A stretch of 64,000 nucleotides of DNA from Falsiroseomonas oleicola (GCF_019029495.1 NZ_JAERQM010000007.1:62001-126000), one strand, 5' to 3'; shown: positions 1 through 9,856, counted from the first letter of the stretch. The notes: generated by a model not told the origin, from the sequence alone. Made by a program: numbers and translations.

Positions 1-183
1 CTGGTGGAAAGCCTGGATTATGACGGCGACGGCCGGATTTCCGCCGCCGAACTGGCGCAGGACCGCACCACCTTCGCCACCGCCCCCGGCACTGCGGAGG
101 GCCGGCCGCTGCGGATGGACGGCGTGGCGGAAGGCGCCGGGATGCTGCGCGGGTTGATGGAGAGTCTGGCCAACTGGCGCTGA
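1..183 (+). CDS. EF-hand domain protein, C-terminal part (5' end outside window)
   Basis: The first 183 bases are open in frame 1 and end at TGA. The translation contains DYDGDGRISAAEL, a canonical EF-hand calcium-binding loop with Asp at positions 1, 3 and 5, Gly at 6, Ile at 8 and Glu at 12. About 45 further residues follow, rich in Gly, Glu and Leu. Small EF-hand proteins in Proteobacteria are usually exported calcium-binding proteins, but the signal peptide and any other EF-hands lie to the left, so localisation and function cannot be judged. The gene runs tail to tail with the large TpsA-like gene, with 9 bases between the stops. Confidence 0.75.
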   Translation: MVESLDYDGDGRISAAELAQDRTTFATAPGTAEGRPLRMDGVAEGAGMLRGLMESLANWR

Positions 184-192
184 GGCCGGCGG

Positions 193-3100
193 CTACTCCT
201 CCTCCTCATCCTCCCGCCGTTGCGGCAGCAACAGGCTGGGCACGCCACGGCGCAGATCCCATTCCACCAGTCGGGGCGCCGCATCCGCCGCCGGCAAGGC
301 GAGGCCGAGCGCCACCAGGACCGGCGGCGTCACCACCGGCGGTTCGACCGGGATTTCCACCACGGGCGGCTCGACCACGGGCGGCGTGACGACCGGCGGA
401 TCGACCGGCAGTTCCGGCTGCACCGGCGGCGCGCCGGAGCAGAAGGCGGAGCCCATGACGCAGCTGTTGAACTGGTAGCTGTTGCCCGAGGCCGGCACCG
501 AGACAAGCTGCGCCGCCGCCTCGCCCCCCACCCCGCCGAGCACGCCGAGGATGAAGGCGGAACCGCCCTGGGCCAGCAGGCCGAGCCGCCCGGCCTCCAA
601 TGTGCCCAGCGCCGAACCGCCGTCGAGCAGCAGGAAAACGGGCGCCGTCCCGGCATTCAGGTCGAACACCGCCGAGCCACCCGCCGCCGCCTGCACCGGG
701 CCGAAGCTGGCGAGCTGCGTTGCCTGCTGCGCCGGGGCCAGGCCCGGCTGGTCGGGTTGCAGCCCGGCGGGGATCGCCGCCAGACCATTGGCCCGGCTGT
801 CCAGCAGCAGCAGCGGCAGTTGCGCCGCATCGCGCGCCACCAGCCGGCTGGCGCTGCCGGCGGTGAAGCCCTGGGGGCTGGCCAGCAGGACGGCGCGATC
901 AGCCTCCAGCACCGCGCCATCCAGCCGCAGCGGCCCGGCGGCGCGCAGCACCACATCGCTGCCGCTGGCGGTGCCGCCCAGGGTCATCGCGCTCTCGGCC
1001 AGCACGCCGACCGTGCCGGCGGCGCTGACGGCGCGCAGCAAAGGCAGGTTGTTGCCGCCGCCTTCCAGCATGACGGAGCCGGCGGCGGACAGGCTCAGCC
1101 CCGCCGCGCCGATCTGGAGGCCGGCGCCGCTCGCCGCCTGGGTGATGTCACCTTCCCGCGCCGCCAGCGTCGCGGTGCCGGCGCGCAGCGGGGCGGCGAG
1201 GTGCAGCGTGGTGGCGGAGAGGTCGAGCACCCCGGCGACATCCAGCGCCTCCTCCAGCGCCAGGGCGCCGGCGCTGGCCAGGCGCAGCGCGCCCACCTGC
1301 CCACCGAGGCGCTCCACCGCGTGGCTGTTGGAAAAATCCACCGCGCCCGGCGTGTCCATCCGCAGCAGCCCGGCCGAGAGGGTGATGCCCGGGCTGTCCA
1401 GGATGCCCGCCCCGGCCCGCAGATACAGGGTATTGGCGGTCAGGTCGCCGGTCAGGCGCAGCGGCGCGCTGCCTTCCTGCGCCAGGGCGAAGGCCCCCGC
1501 CGCCGCGCCCTGGCCGAGGGCGGCCACCTGGTTGCCCTGCCCATCCAGCAGCACCTGCCCGTTCAGCGCCCGGGCGGAGAGCAGGCTGGCGGACAGGCCC
1601 GCGCCGCGCAGCGTCTGGGTGATGTCCCCCGCCGTCGCCTCCAACTGCGCCGTGCCGGCCGAGACCGGGGCGAGGATATCGAGGTTGCTGGCCGAGAGGG
1701 TCAGCGCCCCCGGCGCGGCCAGGGCGGCGGTGACCTGAAGGGGTCCCTCCACCGCCAGGGCCAGGCTGCCCGCCTGCCCACCCACCGCGCTGATGCTGTG
1801 CCGCCCCACCGCATCCAGCCGCACCGGCCCATTCGTCTCCAGCATCAGGGCCGCGCCGCGCAGCGATCCGCCGCCGAGGTCCGACAGCCCGCTTTCGGTG
1901 CGGAAGGCGAGGCTCGGCGCCGCGACCGGCCCGGCCAGGGCCAGGGCGAAGATCCCCTCCTGCGCCAGGGCGAAATCGCCTGCCGCGCCGCTGGCGCCCA
2001 CTGCGCCCAGCCTGTTGCCCGTGCCCCAGAGCGAGACATTGCCGAAGACCGATCGCGCCTGGACCAGCGGCGCGGTGATGCCGGCGCCTGTCGCCGCCTG
2101 GGTCAGGCTGTCGACGGCCAGCAGGGAGACGGGGCTGCCGGCGGTGATCGGCGCCTCCAGCGCCATGGCGCCGCCGGTCACCAGCCGGATTTCACCGCCC
2201 GCCGTCAGCGCCGCGATGCGGGGCAGCAGGTTGCCGGCATTCTCCAGGACGATGGCGCCGCCGCCGGCCTGCACGGTCAGCAGCCCGGCCGAGAGGCTGC
2301 CGCCGCCGGTCTGGCTGAGGCCGAGCGGGGTGGCGAACCAGGCCTCGCCCCCGGTCGTCACCGGCCCGGTCAGGGCCAGGGCGCCATCGGTGGCCAGGGC
2401 CAGACCCAGCGGCGCGGTGACGCTGCCGAGGCTGGCGATGGCATTGGCGGTGGCGCGCAGCTCCGCCCGCTCACCGAGGTCGAGCGTCAGCAGCCCCGTG
2501 CGCAGCCCGGCGCTGGCGGCGGGGTCCTGGGTCAGGCTGCCGGCCAGGCGCAGGGCGACCTCGGCGGCCGAAAGCCCCGCCGCCGCATCCAGCACGGCAT
2601 CGCCGCTGCCGGCGAAGAGGAGCTGCCCACCGGCCTGCCCACCGATCTGGCTGGCCCGGTTGCCCGCGCCCTCCAGCAGCACGGAACCGCCCGGTGCCTC
2701 GGCCAGCAGCGCCCCGGTGGTCAGGGCGGCCGCCTGGGTGATGTCGCCGGCGCTGGCGCGCAGCGTGGCGCTGCCGGCACCGACCGTGGCGTCCAGGGCG
2801 AGCGAGGCCGCTTCGAGCACCAGCGCCCCGCCCACCGCCAGCGCGCCCTCCACCCGCAGCGATCCCGGAGCGGCCAGCCGGAAATCCCCGGCGGCGCCAC
2901 CGGCCCCGAGCCGGGTGAAGCTGTGCCCCGGCCCCTCCACAAGGAGGCTGCCGCCCTGCAACGCCAGGACATCGGTGACCAGCGCGCTGCCGGCCCCGGC
3001 CAGCAGCGCACCGCCCGCCGTCAGGCGGATGGAAGGCGCGGTGACGCTGCCCTCCACCGTCAGCCCGCCACTGGTGGCCAGCGCCAGCGCCCCATCGCTG

Positions 3101-5343
3101 CGCAGCGTGCCGAGGCTGGTGATGGCGTTCTGGGGGTCGGTCAGGGTCACGGGGCCGGTGGCGTCGAGGTCCAGCCGCAACGTGGTCAGCCGGCCGCCCT
3201 GGTCCTGGGCGATGGCGCCGGCGACGTTCAGCGTCACCTCCGGCGCCGCCAGCGCGGAAGCGATCAGCAGGTCGCCCTGGCTGGCGACATGCAGCCTGTC
3301 GCCGACACGGCCGTTGATCTCCGCGATGCCGTTCAGCGGGGCGTCCAGCAGGGCGGACCCATCCAGCACCTGCAGGTTCAGGCTTTCGGCGATGATCCGG
3401 GAACTGGCCGCCTGGGTCAGGTCGCCGCCCTGGATATCCAGCAGCAGCGGCCCGGCATTGACGCCGCCCACCACCTGCATTCCCTGGCCGTTCAGCAGCG
3501 ACAGGCCGCGCGGCACGAAGGCGTCGCCGAGCTGGGCGATGCGGTTGCCCGCGCCCTGCAGCGTCACCGCGCCCAGCGCCGAATCCAGCCGCAGCACCCC
3601 GGCCGAGACGCCGGCCCCCGTCGGCTGCTGCGTCACCCCGCGCAGCGCGATCAGGTCCAGCGTGCCGCTGGCGGTGATGGGGGCGAAGAGCCCGATGGTC
3701 TGCAGGGTGTCGATGGTGATGTCGGCCGCCGTCAGCGCGCCATCCACCGTCATGGCCAGCCGGGTGGTCAGGTCGAAGCGCGTCGCGGCGCTGCCGCCGG
3801 CGATGGCGCGGATGCTGTTATTGGCCTGGTTCAGCCGCACCAGCCCTCCGCTGGAATGCGCCTCCAGCGTGCCGACATTCAGCGCTCCGGTACTGCTCTG
3901 GGTGATGTCCCCGGCCGAGCGCAGCACCAGATCGCCGGCGACCGTCAGGCCGCGCAGGATCTGGATGCCCTCGCCGGGCGCGGCGGTGGCATTCGTGGTC
4001 TCCAGCGTCAAAGGGCCGAAGGGCTTGTTGACGGCCGTCTCCACCCGGATGGTCCGTTCCGCCTGGAGCGTCAGGCTGCCGGTGACGGCGGCGATGGCAT
4101 CGGCGGTGATCTCGGCCGGTTCCGTGGCGCCGCTGAGGCTGGCGACGATGCGCAGCGTCTCCGGGTCCACCAGCACCTGGCCGCCCTCGCCGGCCTGCAT
4201 CACGCCATCCAGCGCCAGCGCGCCGCGGGAGGAGACCTCGATGGCGCCGCCCTCGGCGCGGATGGTGCCGCGCATCTCGCTGCGCTCGGCGGCGTGGATG
4301 ATGACGGTGCCGCCGGGCGCCTCGATCTCCGCGCCGCGTTCCACCAGGGTGCGGGCGGCAAGGCGGCGGGGCTGGCCGAGGCGGCTTTCGGCCCCGGCCC
4401 CGATGGTCACCTGCCCGCCGGGCGCGGCGCGCAGCCGGGCGGTGCCCGCCACCTGCACGGTGCCGCTGGCCGTCGCCTCGATGGCCTGGGCGGCGAGCGC
4501 GCCGTCGATTCGCACCCCGCCGCCTTCCGCCCGCAGCGCCACCTGACGGGCGCTGGTGCTGCCGCCGGATTGCACCAGGGTTTCCAGCACGCCGGAGACG
4601 GCGGCGGCGGTCAGCAGGACCGAGCCGCCCTCCGCCTCGATCGTGCCGGTCTGGGTGACCAGGGCGGTGGCGCCATTGGGGGCGCTGCGCACCTGCTGCG
4701 TCACATCCAGCGACAGCAGCCCATCCCCGGCCAGGTCGAGGGCAAAGGCCTCCCCACCCGCCAGGGCGACGCGGCCGAGCCGGGCCTGGATGGTGCCGGA
4801 ATTGGCCACCTGCGGGCCGACCAGCGCCGCCAGTCCGCGATCCGCCACGGTGATGCGGCCGCGATTCTCCACCCGGGCGCCAGGGCGGGGGGAGGGGCGG
4901 TCGAAGGTCATCCGCCCGTCCATGAAGGCGCGGTTGGCGGTATCGGCCGTGGTGGCGATCAGCGCGCCGACATCCACCTGCGCGCCCTGGTGGAACAGCA
5001 CGCCATTGGGGTTCACCAGCGCCACGCCGCCATTGCTGGTGACCCGCCCGGCGATGGCGGAGGGGTCGGGGCCGGTGACCCGGTTCAGCGACCAGCTTGT
5101 CGCGGCCGGCTGGCGGATATCGACCTGATGGTTCGTGCCGACGTTGAAGGACTGCCATTCCAGAACGGCGCGGTCCGTCGTCTGCTGCACCTGGGTGCGC
5201 CCGGTGGTCTGGCTGATGCTCGCCTGGCCGGCGACCACCGCGCCGCCCTGGGGGCGGGCATCGGGGGCCTGGGCGGCGGCGAAGCCGGGCAGGGTCAGGC
5301 CCGGCATGGCGAAGACGGCGGTCAGCAGGGAGGTGCGGCGCAT
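193..5343 (-). CDS. Filamentous haemagglutinin (TpsA-like) exported adhesin, about 1716 aa
   Basis: A predicted secreted beta-helical protein. It has a cleavable signal peptide (MRRTSLLTAVFAMPGLTL..., Ala-rich cut region), then a haemagglutination-activity (TPS) domain at about residues 30-260 with the hallmark NPNGVLF. The rest is a run of ten or more imperfect repeats of about 70-75 residues, each with a GDITQ/LTQ-type turn followed by a GN-containing strand. The tail has a Pro-Val linker (PPVV repeats) and ends in an Asp/Glu run. TPS-domain proteins usually cross the outer membrane through a TpsB (FhaC/ShlB) pore, and no tpsB lies next to the gene here. The ATG at 5343 was chosen because AGCAGGA precedes it by 8 bases; an ATG at 5352 is also possible. 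Adhesion or biofilm is the family role; the ligand is unknown. Confidence 0.85.
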   Translation of the reverse strand: MRRTSLLTAVFAMPGLTLPGFAAAQAPDARPQGGAVVAGQASISQTTGRTQVQQTTDRAVLEWQSFNVGTNHQVDIRQPAATSWSLNRVTGPDPSAIAGRVTSNGGVALVNPNGVLFHQGAQVDVGALIATTADTANRAFMDGRMTFDRPSPRPGARVENRGRITVADRGLAALVGPQVANSGTIQARLGRVALAGGEAFALDLAGDGLLSLDVTQQVRSAPNGATALVTQTGTIEAEGGSVLLTAAAVSGVLETLVQSGGSTSARQVALRAEGGGVRIDGALAAQAIEATASGTVQVAGTARLRAAPGGQVTIGAGAESRLGQPRRLAARTLVERGAEIEAPGGTVIIHAAERSEMRGTIRAEGGAIEVSSRGALALDGVMQAGEGGQVLVDPETLRIVASLSGATEPAEITADAIAAVTGSLTLQAERTIRVETAVNKPFGPLTLETTNATAAPGEGIQILRGLTVAGDLVLRSAGDITQSSTGALNVGTLEAHSSGGLVRLNQANNSIRAIAGGSAATRFDLTTRLAMTVDGALTAADITIDTLQTIGLFAPITASGTLDLIALRGVTQQPTGAGVSAGVLRLDSALGAVTLQGAGNRIAQLGDAFVPRGLSLLNGQGMQVVGGVNAGPLLLDIQGGDLTQAASSRIIAESLNLQVLDGSALLDAPLNGIAEINGRVGDRLHVASQGDLLIASALAAPEVTLNVAGAIAQDQGGRLTTLRLDLDATGPVTLTDPQNAITSLGTLRSDGALALATSGGLTVEGSVTAPSIRLTAGGALLAGAGSALVTDVLALQGGSLLVEGPGHSFTRLGAGGAAGDFRLAAPGSLRVEGALAVGGALVLEAASLALDATVGAGSATLRASAGDITQAAALTTGALLAEAPGGSVLLEGAGNRASQIGGQAGGQLLFAGSGDAVLDAAAGLSAAEVALRLAGSLTQDPAASAGLRTGLLTLDLGERAELRATANAIASLGSVTAPLGLALATDGALALTGPVTTGGEAWFATPLGLSQTGGGSLSAGLLTVQAGGGAIVLENAGNLLPRIAALTAGGEIRLVTGGAMALEAPITAGSPVSLLAVDSLTQAATGAGITAPLVQARSVFGNVSLWGTGNRLGAVGASGAAGDFALAQEGIFALALAGPVAAPSLAFRTESGLSDLGGGSLRGAALMLETNGPVRLDAVGRHSISAVGGQAGSLALAVEGPLQVTAALAAPGALTLSASNLDILAPVSAGTAQLEATAGDITQTLRGAGLSASLLSARALNGQVLLDGQGNQVAALGQGAAAGAFALAQEGSAPLRLTGDLTANTLYLRAGAGILDSPGITLSAGLLRMDTPGAVDFSNSHAVERLGGQVGALRLASAGALALEEALDVAGVLDLSATTLHLAAPLRAGTATLAAREGDITQAASGAGLQIGAAGLSLSAAGSVMLEGGGNNLPLLRAVSAAGTVGVLAESAMTLGGTASGSDVVLRAAGPLRLDGAVLEADRAVLLASPQGFTAGSASRLVARDAAQLPLLLLDSRANGLAAIPAGLQPDQPGLAPAQQATQLASFGPVQAAAGGSAVFDLNAGTAPVFLLLDGGSALGTLEAGRLGLLAQGGSAFILGVLGGVGGEAAAQLVSVPASGNSYQFNSCVMGSAFCSGAPPVQPELPVDPPVVTPPVVEPPVVEIPVEPPVVTPPVLVALGLALPAADAAPRLVEWDLRRGVPSLLLPQRREDEEEE

Positions 5344-5390
5344 GGCGCGCATCCTGCTTCATCAACCCTTTGGTGAGGAAGATGAATAAT

Positions 5391-5419
5391 TTACCCACAA
5401 TCGTCTAAAAATTACCCAC
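5391..5419. promoter_or_regulatory. Direct repeat TTACCCAC x2 upstream of the TpsA-like gene
   Basis: TTACCCAC occurs at 5391-5398 and again at 5412-5419, exactly 21 bp apart (two helical turns), in an AT-rich patch within otherwise GC-rich sequence. It lies 40-70 bp upstream of the TpsA-like start and 90-120 bp upstream of the nitroreductase, so it could be a tandem activator or repressor site for either. The binding protein is not known. Confidence 0.4.
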
Positions 5420-5511
5420 GCGTGAACGGGTTGCGCGACTCCGACCACCGCCGCAGGATGAACAAGGGGATAACGCCACCACCTGCGGTACGAGGAAGGA
5501 CAGAACCTCAC

Positions 5512-6183
5512 ATGGATGTGTTCGAGGCCCTGGCCAGCCGCCGCTCCATCCGCGGCTTCCGGCCAGACCCGGTGCCGCGCGCCACGCTGGAACGGCTGCT
5601 GGAAGCCGCCGCCCGCGCCCCCTCCGGCTCCAATATCCAGCCCTGGCATGTGCGGGTGACGCAGGGGGCGGAGCAGGCGCGGCTGACGGCGGAGGTGCGC
5701 GCGGCGCATCTGGCCGGCGCGATGGTGCCCCGGGAATACCACTACTATCCGCGGCAGTGGCGCGAACCCTATCAGGCACGGCGCCGCGCCTGCGGCTTCG
5801 GACTTTATGAATTGGCGGGGGTGGCGCGCGGCGACAAGGCGGCGGGGCAGGCGCAGCGGTTGCGGAACTTCGACTTCTTCGACGCCCCGGTCGGCCTGTT
5901 CTTCACCATCGACCGGGACATGGAACAGGGATCCTGGCTGGATTACGGCATGTTCCTGCAATCCATCATGCTGGCGGCGCGCGGGCTGGGGCTGGACACC
6001 TGCCCGCAGGCCGCCTGGTGCGACCACCATGACATCGTCCGCCGGGTGCTCGGCCTGCGTGACGACCAGATGCTGGTCTGCGGCATGTCGCTGGGCGTCG
6101 CGGACCCCGATGTCGCGGTGAACCGCCTGGTGACGGAGCGCGCGCCGCTGGCCGACTTCGTCACCTTCGGAACCGAGGCGTGA
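5512..6183 (+). CDS. Nitroreductase family FMN oxidoreductase, 223 aa
   Basis: FMN-dependent NAD(P)H oxidoreductase of the nitroreductase superfamily, which reduces nitro compounds, quinones or similar acceptors in the cytoplasm. The N-terminus reads ALASRRSIRGF, then AARAPSGSNIQPWH, the usual FMN-phosphate-binding segment of the family. The C-terminal half has the GMFLQSIMLAARGLGLDTCPQAAW region, equivalent to the second FMN site. The ATG at 5512 follows AGGAAGGA by 11 bases; an in-frame start at 5422 lacks a good ribosome site and would add a non-conserved tail. The stop overlaps the next gene's GTG by 4 bases, so it is probably translationally coupled to the MFS transporter. Substrate unknown. 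Confidence 0.88.
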   Translation: MDVFEALASRRSIRGFRPDPVPRATLERLLEAAARAPSGSNIQPWHVRVTQGAEQARLTAEVRAAHLAGAMVPREYHYYPRQWREPYQARRRACGFGLYELAGVARGDKAAGQAQRLRNFDFFDAPVGLFFTIDRDMEQGSWLDYGMFLQSIMLAARGLGLDTCPQAAWCDHHDIVRRVLGLRDDQMLVCGMSLGVADPDVAVNRLVTERAPLADFVTFGTEA

Positions 6184-7436
6184 CACCAGCCGAGTCGCCG
6201 GACCCGGCGGAGGCGCTGATCGACAGCCGCCAGGCCTGGATCCGCCTGGCGGCGATCGTAGGCCTGGCGACGCTGGGCGGCGCCGGCATGTGGACCGTGG
6301 TGGTGGCACTGCCATATGTGCAGGCGGAATTCGGGGCGACGCGGGCCGAGGCCTCGCTGCCCTATACCCTGACCATGATCGGCTTCGCCGGCGGCGGCAT
6401 CCTGATGGGCCGTCTGGCGGACCGCTTCGGCATCATGGTGCCGGTGCTGTTCGGCACGGTGATGCTCTCCGCCGGCTATGTGCTCGCCTCGATGGCCGGC
6501 AGCCTGACGGCCTTCGCCCTGGCGCAGGGGGTGCTGATCGGCGGGCTGGGATCCTCGGCCGCCTTTGGGCCACTGATGGCCGACGCCTCGCTGTGGTTCC
6601 GGCGAAGGCGCGGCATCGCCGTGGCGCTGGCGGCGTCCGGCAACTACCTGGCCGGCACGGTCTGGCCGCCGATCCTCCAGGCGCTGATCGTGGCGCAGGG
6701 CTGGAGGACGGCGCATCTGCTGGTGGGGCTCGCGCTGCTGGTCACCATGCTGCCCCTGTCCCTGCTGCTGCGCATCCGCGCGCCGATGCCGCGCATCGCG
6801 CCGCGCGCGGCGGGGGCGCCGCCGCCGGCCGATGCACGGCCGCTCGGGCTGCGGCCGAATGTGCTGACGGCGCTGCTCTGCATCGCCGGGGTGGGCTGCT
6901 GCGTCGCCATGGCGATGCCGCAGGTACATATCGTCGCCTATTGCGGCGACCTCGGCTACGGCGTGGCGCGGGGGACGGAGATGCTGTCCCTGATGCTGGC
7001 CTGCGGCATCGTCTCCCGCATCGCATCGGGCTTCATCGCCGACCGGATCGGCGGGCTGGCGACGCTGCTGCTGGGGTCGCTGCTGCAGGCGGTGGCGCTG
7101 GCCTTCTACCTGTTCTTCGACAGCCTGGTGTCGCTGTACCTGATCTCCGCCCTGTTCGGCCTGTTCCAGGGCGGCATCGTGCCGAGCTACGCGGTGGTGG
7201 TGCGGGAGTATTTCCCGGCCCGCCAGGCCGGCACGCGGGTCGGCATCGTGCTGATGGCGACCCTGCTCGGCATGGCGCTGGGTGGCTGGCTATCCGGCCT
7301 CGTCTTCGACTGGACCGGCAGCTACGCCATGGCCTTCCTGAACGGCATCGCCTGGAATGCGATGAACCTTACGATCATGGCCTGGCTGCTGCTGCGGCGA
7401 GGCCGGCTGCATCCCTACCGCTCCGCCAGCGCATAG
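6180..7436 (+). CDS. MFS transporter, 418 aa
   Basis: Twelve hydrophobic segments of major facilitator type. The loop between segments 2 and 3 reads GRLADRFGIMVP, the usual MFS motif A, and the second half repeats it as GFIADRIGGL. The start is GTG at 6180, overlapping the nitroreductase stop (GTGA). The family is closest in look to monocarboxylate/oxalate-formate type permeases, but the substrate cannot be told. It probably forms a two-gene operon with the nitroreductase. The last 22 bases overlap the 3' end of the convergent PQQ dehydrogenase gene, so the two cannot have a separate terminator between them. Confidence 0.88.
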   Translation: MTPAESPDPAEALIDSRQAWIRLAAIVGLATLGGAGMWTVVVALPYVQAEFGATRAEASLPYTLTMIGFAGGGILMGRLADRFGIMVPVLFGTVMLSAGYVLASMAGSLTAFALAQGVLIGGLGSSAAFGPLMADASLWFRRRRGIAVALAASGNYLAGTVWPPILQALIVAQGWRTAHLLVGLALLVTMLPLSLLLRIRAPMPRIAPRAAGAPPPADARPLGLRPNVLTALLCIAGVGCCVAMAMPQVHIVAYCGDLGYGVARGTEMLSLMLACGIVSRIASGFIADRIGGLATLLLGSLLQAVALAFYLFFDSLVSLYLISALFGLFQGGIVPSYAVVVREYFPARQAGTRVGIVLMATLLGMALGGWLSGLVFDWTGSYAMAFLNGIAWNAMNLTIMAWLLLRRGRLHPYRSASA

Positions 7437-9856
7437 ACCACCAGGTGGTCGCCCGTCGTCGTTTCCAGCCGGGAATGGCCGGTGGCGACCATGGCCACAT
7501 ACTGCCGTCCCTCATGCACATAGGTCATCGGCGAAGCCTGGCCGCCCGCCGGCAGCCGCGCGGTCCAGAGCAGGCGGCCCGTCTCGGTCTGGAAGGCGCG
7601 CAGATAATTGTCCTGCGCGGCGGCGATGAAGGTCAGGCCGCTGGCGGTCAGTAGCGGGCCGCCGATGTTCGGCGTTCCGACCTGGATACGCAGGCGCAGC
7701 GGCGTCCCGAGCGGCCCGGTGTCGAAGGCCGTGCCCAGCGGCCGCGACCACAACAACTCACCGGAGGCGAGATCGGTCGCCGCCAGATAGCCCCAGGGCG
7801 GCGCGATGCAGGGCATGTCGAGCGGCGAGAACCAGATCGGCCGCTTGACGCCGTAGGGGGTGTTGGCCTGCGGTGCCACCTCCTGGTCCGGCCGCGCCCC
7901 GCCATCGCCCACGGCGACGTCGGTGACCTCGGCGCGGGGCACCATCACCACATGGTTCGGCAGCCGGCTGTGGTTGGTGATGGCGATCAGCCGGCCGTTG
8001 TCCACGCCGACGCCGCCCCAGTTGATGCCGCCGATGGTGCCGGGGAACAGCAGCATGCCGTGTTCGCCGGCGACCGGCGGCGTGTAGATGCCCTCATAGC
8101 GCATCTGGTGGAACTGGATGCGGCACCAGGCGGCATCCAGCGGCGAGATGCCGAAGGTGTGGCGCGCATCGATCCGCTCCGGCTCCGGGCCCGGATGGGC
8201 GGCGAAATTCGGGTAGAAGGTGGATTGCGGCTGGGTTGGCGACAGGCGCTCGGCACTCAAGGTCGCGCCCTGCGGCGCGGGGCGCTGCTCGATCGGGCGC
8301 AGCGCCTCCCCGGTCGCGGCGTCGAACAGGAACAGCGATCCGGTCTTGGTGCCGAGCAGCACGGCGCGGCGCAACTGCCCTTCGATCGGGATGTCGAGCA
8401 CCGTGGGCTGCGCGCCGATGTCGTAGTCCCACAGGTCGTGCTGGACCGTGGCGTAGGACCAGCGGGTGGCGCCGGTTGCCAGCTCCACCGCGACGATGGC
8501 GGAGGTGAAGCGGTCCTCCGCCTCGGTGCGGTCGCCGCCCCAATGGTCGGCGCCGGAATTGCCGGTGCCGAGGAATACCAGGCCGAGCGATTCATCGGCC
8601 GAGATCACATTCCACACATTCGGCGTGCCGCGCGGATAGATCTCGCCCGGCGCCAGCGGGGCCTGCGCATCGGGGCGATGCGCGTCCCAGGCCCAGGCCA
8701 GCGCGCCGCTGCGCGCGTCATAGGCGCGCACGACGCCGGAGGGGGAATCGCGCCGCTGATTGTCGCTGACCTGCTGGCCGATGATGATGAAATCGCCGAC
8801 CACCGCGGGGCCGGAGGTGTTGGAGGCGAAGCCCGGATCGCGCAGCCCCATCCCCTCCGTCAGATCGACGACACCGGCGGTGCCGAAGCCCTCGCAGGGC
8901 TGCCCCAGCCGCGCATCCAGCGCGATCAGCCGGCCATCCGCCGTGGCGGCGAAGATGCGCTCGCTGCAGGCGGCCTCGCCCGGCGCGCCGTGATGGCCGA
9001 CGGCGCGGCAGGCGACGCTGAACAGCGATTCCATGGCGCCGGCCGGGGTGGCGGGGTCGTAGTGCCAGCGCTGCTCCCCGGTGGCGGGGTCCAGGGCGAA
9101 GACCTGGGCGCTGCTGGAGCAGAAATACAGCGAGTCGCCGACCTTCAGCGGCGTGTTCTGGGAGGAATAGAAAACGCGGTCATTCGGCGCGGTATCGCCG
9201 GAACGGTGGCTCCAGGCTTCCTGCAACTGGTGCACATTGGCCGGGGTGATCTGCGCGGCCGGGGAGTAGTGGCGGCCGAGATTCGACCCGGCATAGGCGC
9301 GCCAGTTTTCCGCCGTGTTGGTGACCTCCGCCGTATTGGCAGGCAGGGGCGTGCGAACGGCCGTCCGGGCCGGGTCCTCCGGTCGTTCCCACAGCAGGGC
9401 GACCAGCCCGCCGACCAGCAGGAGGCAGATCGCCAGGGCGCCGCCCACGGCCCTGCGCGCCCAATGACCTGGCCGGTGCCGCGCCATGGCGGAGGCTGCG
9501 AGCACTGCCGCCAGCAACACCAGCACCAGGGCCACGCGGCTGGCGAAATCGATGATCCAGCTTGGCATCCAGCCCTTGCCGGCGATTTCCGCCACCGCCC
9601 AGCCGATGGCGATGACCGCCGCGAGGCCGGCCCCCCATGCCTCGGCCCGGCCGGAGGCGCGGAAGCCGAGCCAGGCGGCAACCAGCAGCAGCAGGCCGCA
9701 GACCAGATGCATGGGCGTGCCACCCAGGGTCAGCAGCCAGCCGCCCAGGACAGCCTGGCCGAGGCCGAGCAGCCCCAGCAGCAGCAGCAGCCCGCGATGC
9801 AGATAGAACCAGCCGCGCGACGGCGGCGCCGTCGCTACCCGATCCGACTGTTCCAT
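7415..9856 (-). CDS. Membrane-bound PQQ-dependent dehydrogenase, glucose/quinate type, 813 aa
   Basis: Oxidises a sugar or cyclic polyol in the periplasm and passes electrons to ubiquinone. The first about 155 residues hold five transmembrane helices, as in Gcd and QuiA. The remaining about 650 residues are a PQQ beta-propeller with repeated tryptophan-docking blades (for example ALDPATGEQRWHYDPATP) and the conserved GTGNSGADHWGG region near the cofactor pocket. Length matches the family (about 800 aa). No PQQ biosynthesis genes are in the window. Whether the substrate is glucose or quinate/shikimate cannot be decided. The start ATG at 9856 leaves 97 bases to the grpE stop, containing an imperfect inverted repeat (CCCGCG...CGCGGG). 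Confidence 0.9.
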   Translation of the reverse strand: MEQSDRVATAPPSRGWFYLHRGLLLLLGLLGLGQAVLGGWLLTLGGTPMHLVCGLLLLVAAWLGFRASGRAEAWGAGLAAVIAIGWAVAEIAGKGWMPSWIIDFASRVALVLVLLAAVLAASAMARHRPGHWARRAVGGALAICLLLVGGLVALLWERPEDPARTAVRTPLPANTAEVTNTAENWRAYAGSNLGRHYSPAAQITPANVHQLQEAWSHRSGDTAPNDRVFYSSQNTPLKVGDSLYFCSSSAQVFALDPATGEQRWHYDPATPAGAMESLFSVACRAVGHHGAPGEAACSERIFAATADGRLIALDARLGQPCEGFGTAGVVDLTEGMGLRDPGFASNTSGPAVVGDFIIIGQQVSDNQRRDSPSGVVRAYDARSGALAWAWDAHRPDAQAPLAPGEIYPRGTPNVWNVISADESLGLVFLGTGNSGADHWGGDRTEAEDRFTSAIVAVELATGATRWSYATVQHDLWDYDIGAQPTVLDIPIEGQLRRAVLLGTKTGSLFLFDAATGEALRPIEQRPAPQGATLSAERLSPTQPQSTFYPNFAAHPGPEPERIDARHTFGISPLDAAWCRIQFHQMRYEGIYTPPVAGEHGMLLFPGTIGGINWGGVGVDNGRLIAITNHSRLPNHVVMVPRAEVTDVAVGDGGARPDQEVAPQANTPYGVKRPIWFSPLDMPCIAPPWGYLAATDLASGELLWSRPLGTAFDTGPLGTPLRLRIQVGTPNIGGPLLTASGLTFIAAAQDNYLRAFQTETGRLLWTARLPAGGQASPMTYVHEGRQYVAMVATGHSRLETTTGDHLVVYALAER

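Noticed and set aside
1793-4546. Second long plus-strand frame inside the TpsA-like gene (917 codons)
   Set aside because: Ser/Pro/Ala/Arg-rich low-complexity translation typical of a shadow frame; the minus-strand protein has recognisable domains.
220-5376. Open frame of 1718 codons on the plus strand, mirroring the TpsA-like gene
   Set aside because: It is the antisense of a coding frame in very GC-rich repetitive DNA. It lacks a signal, domains or a ribosome site, and is rich in Arg, Gln, His and Gly as antisense frames are.
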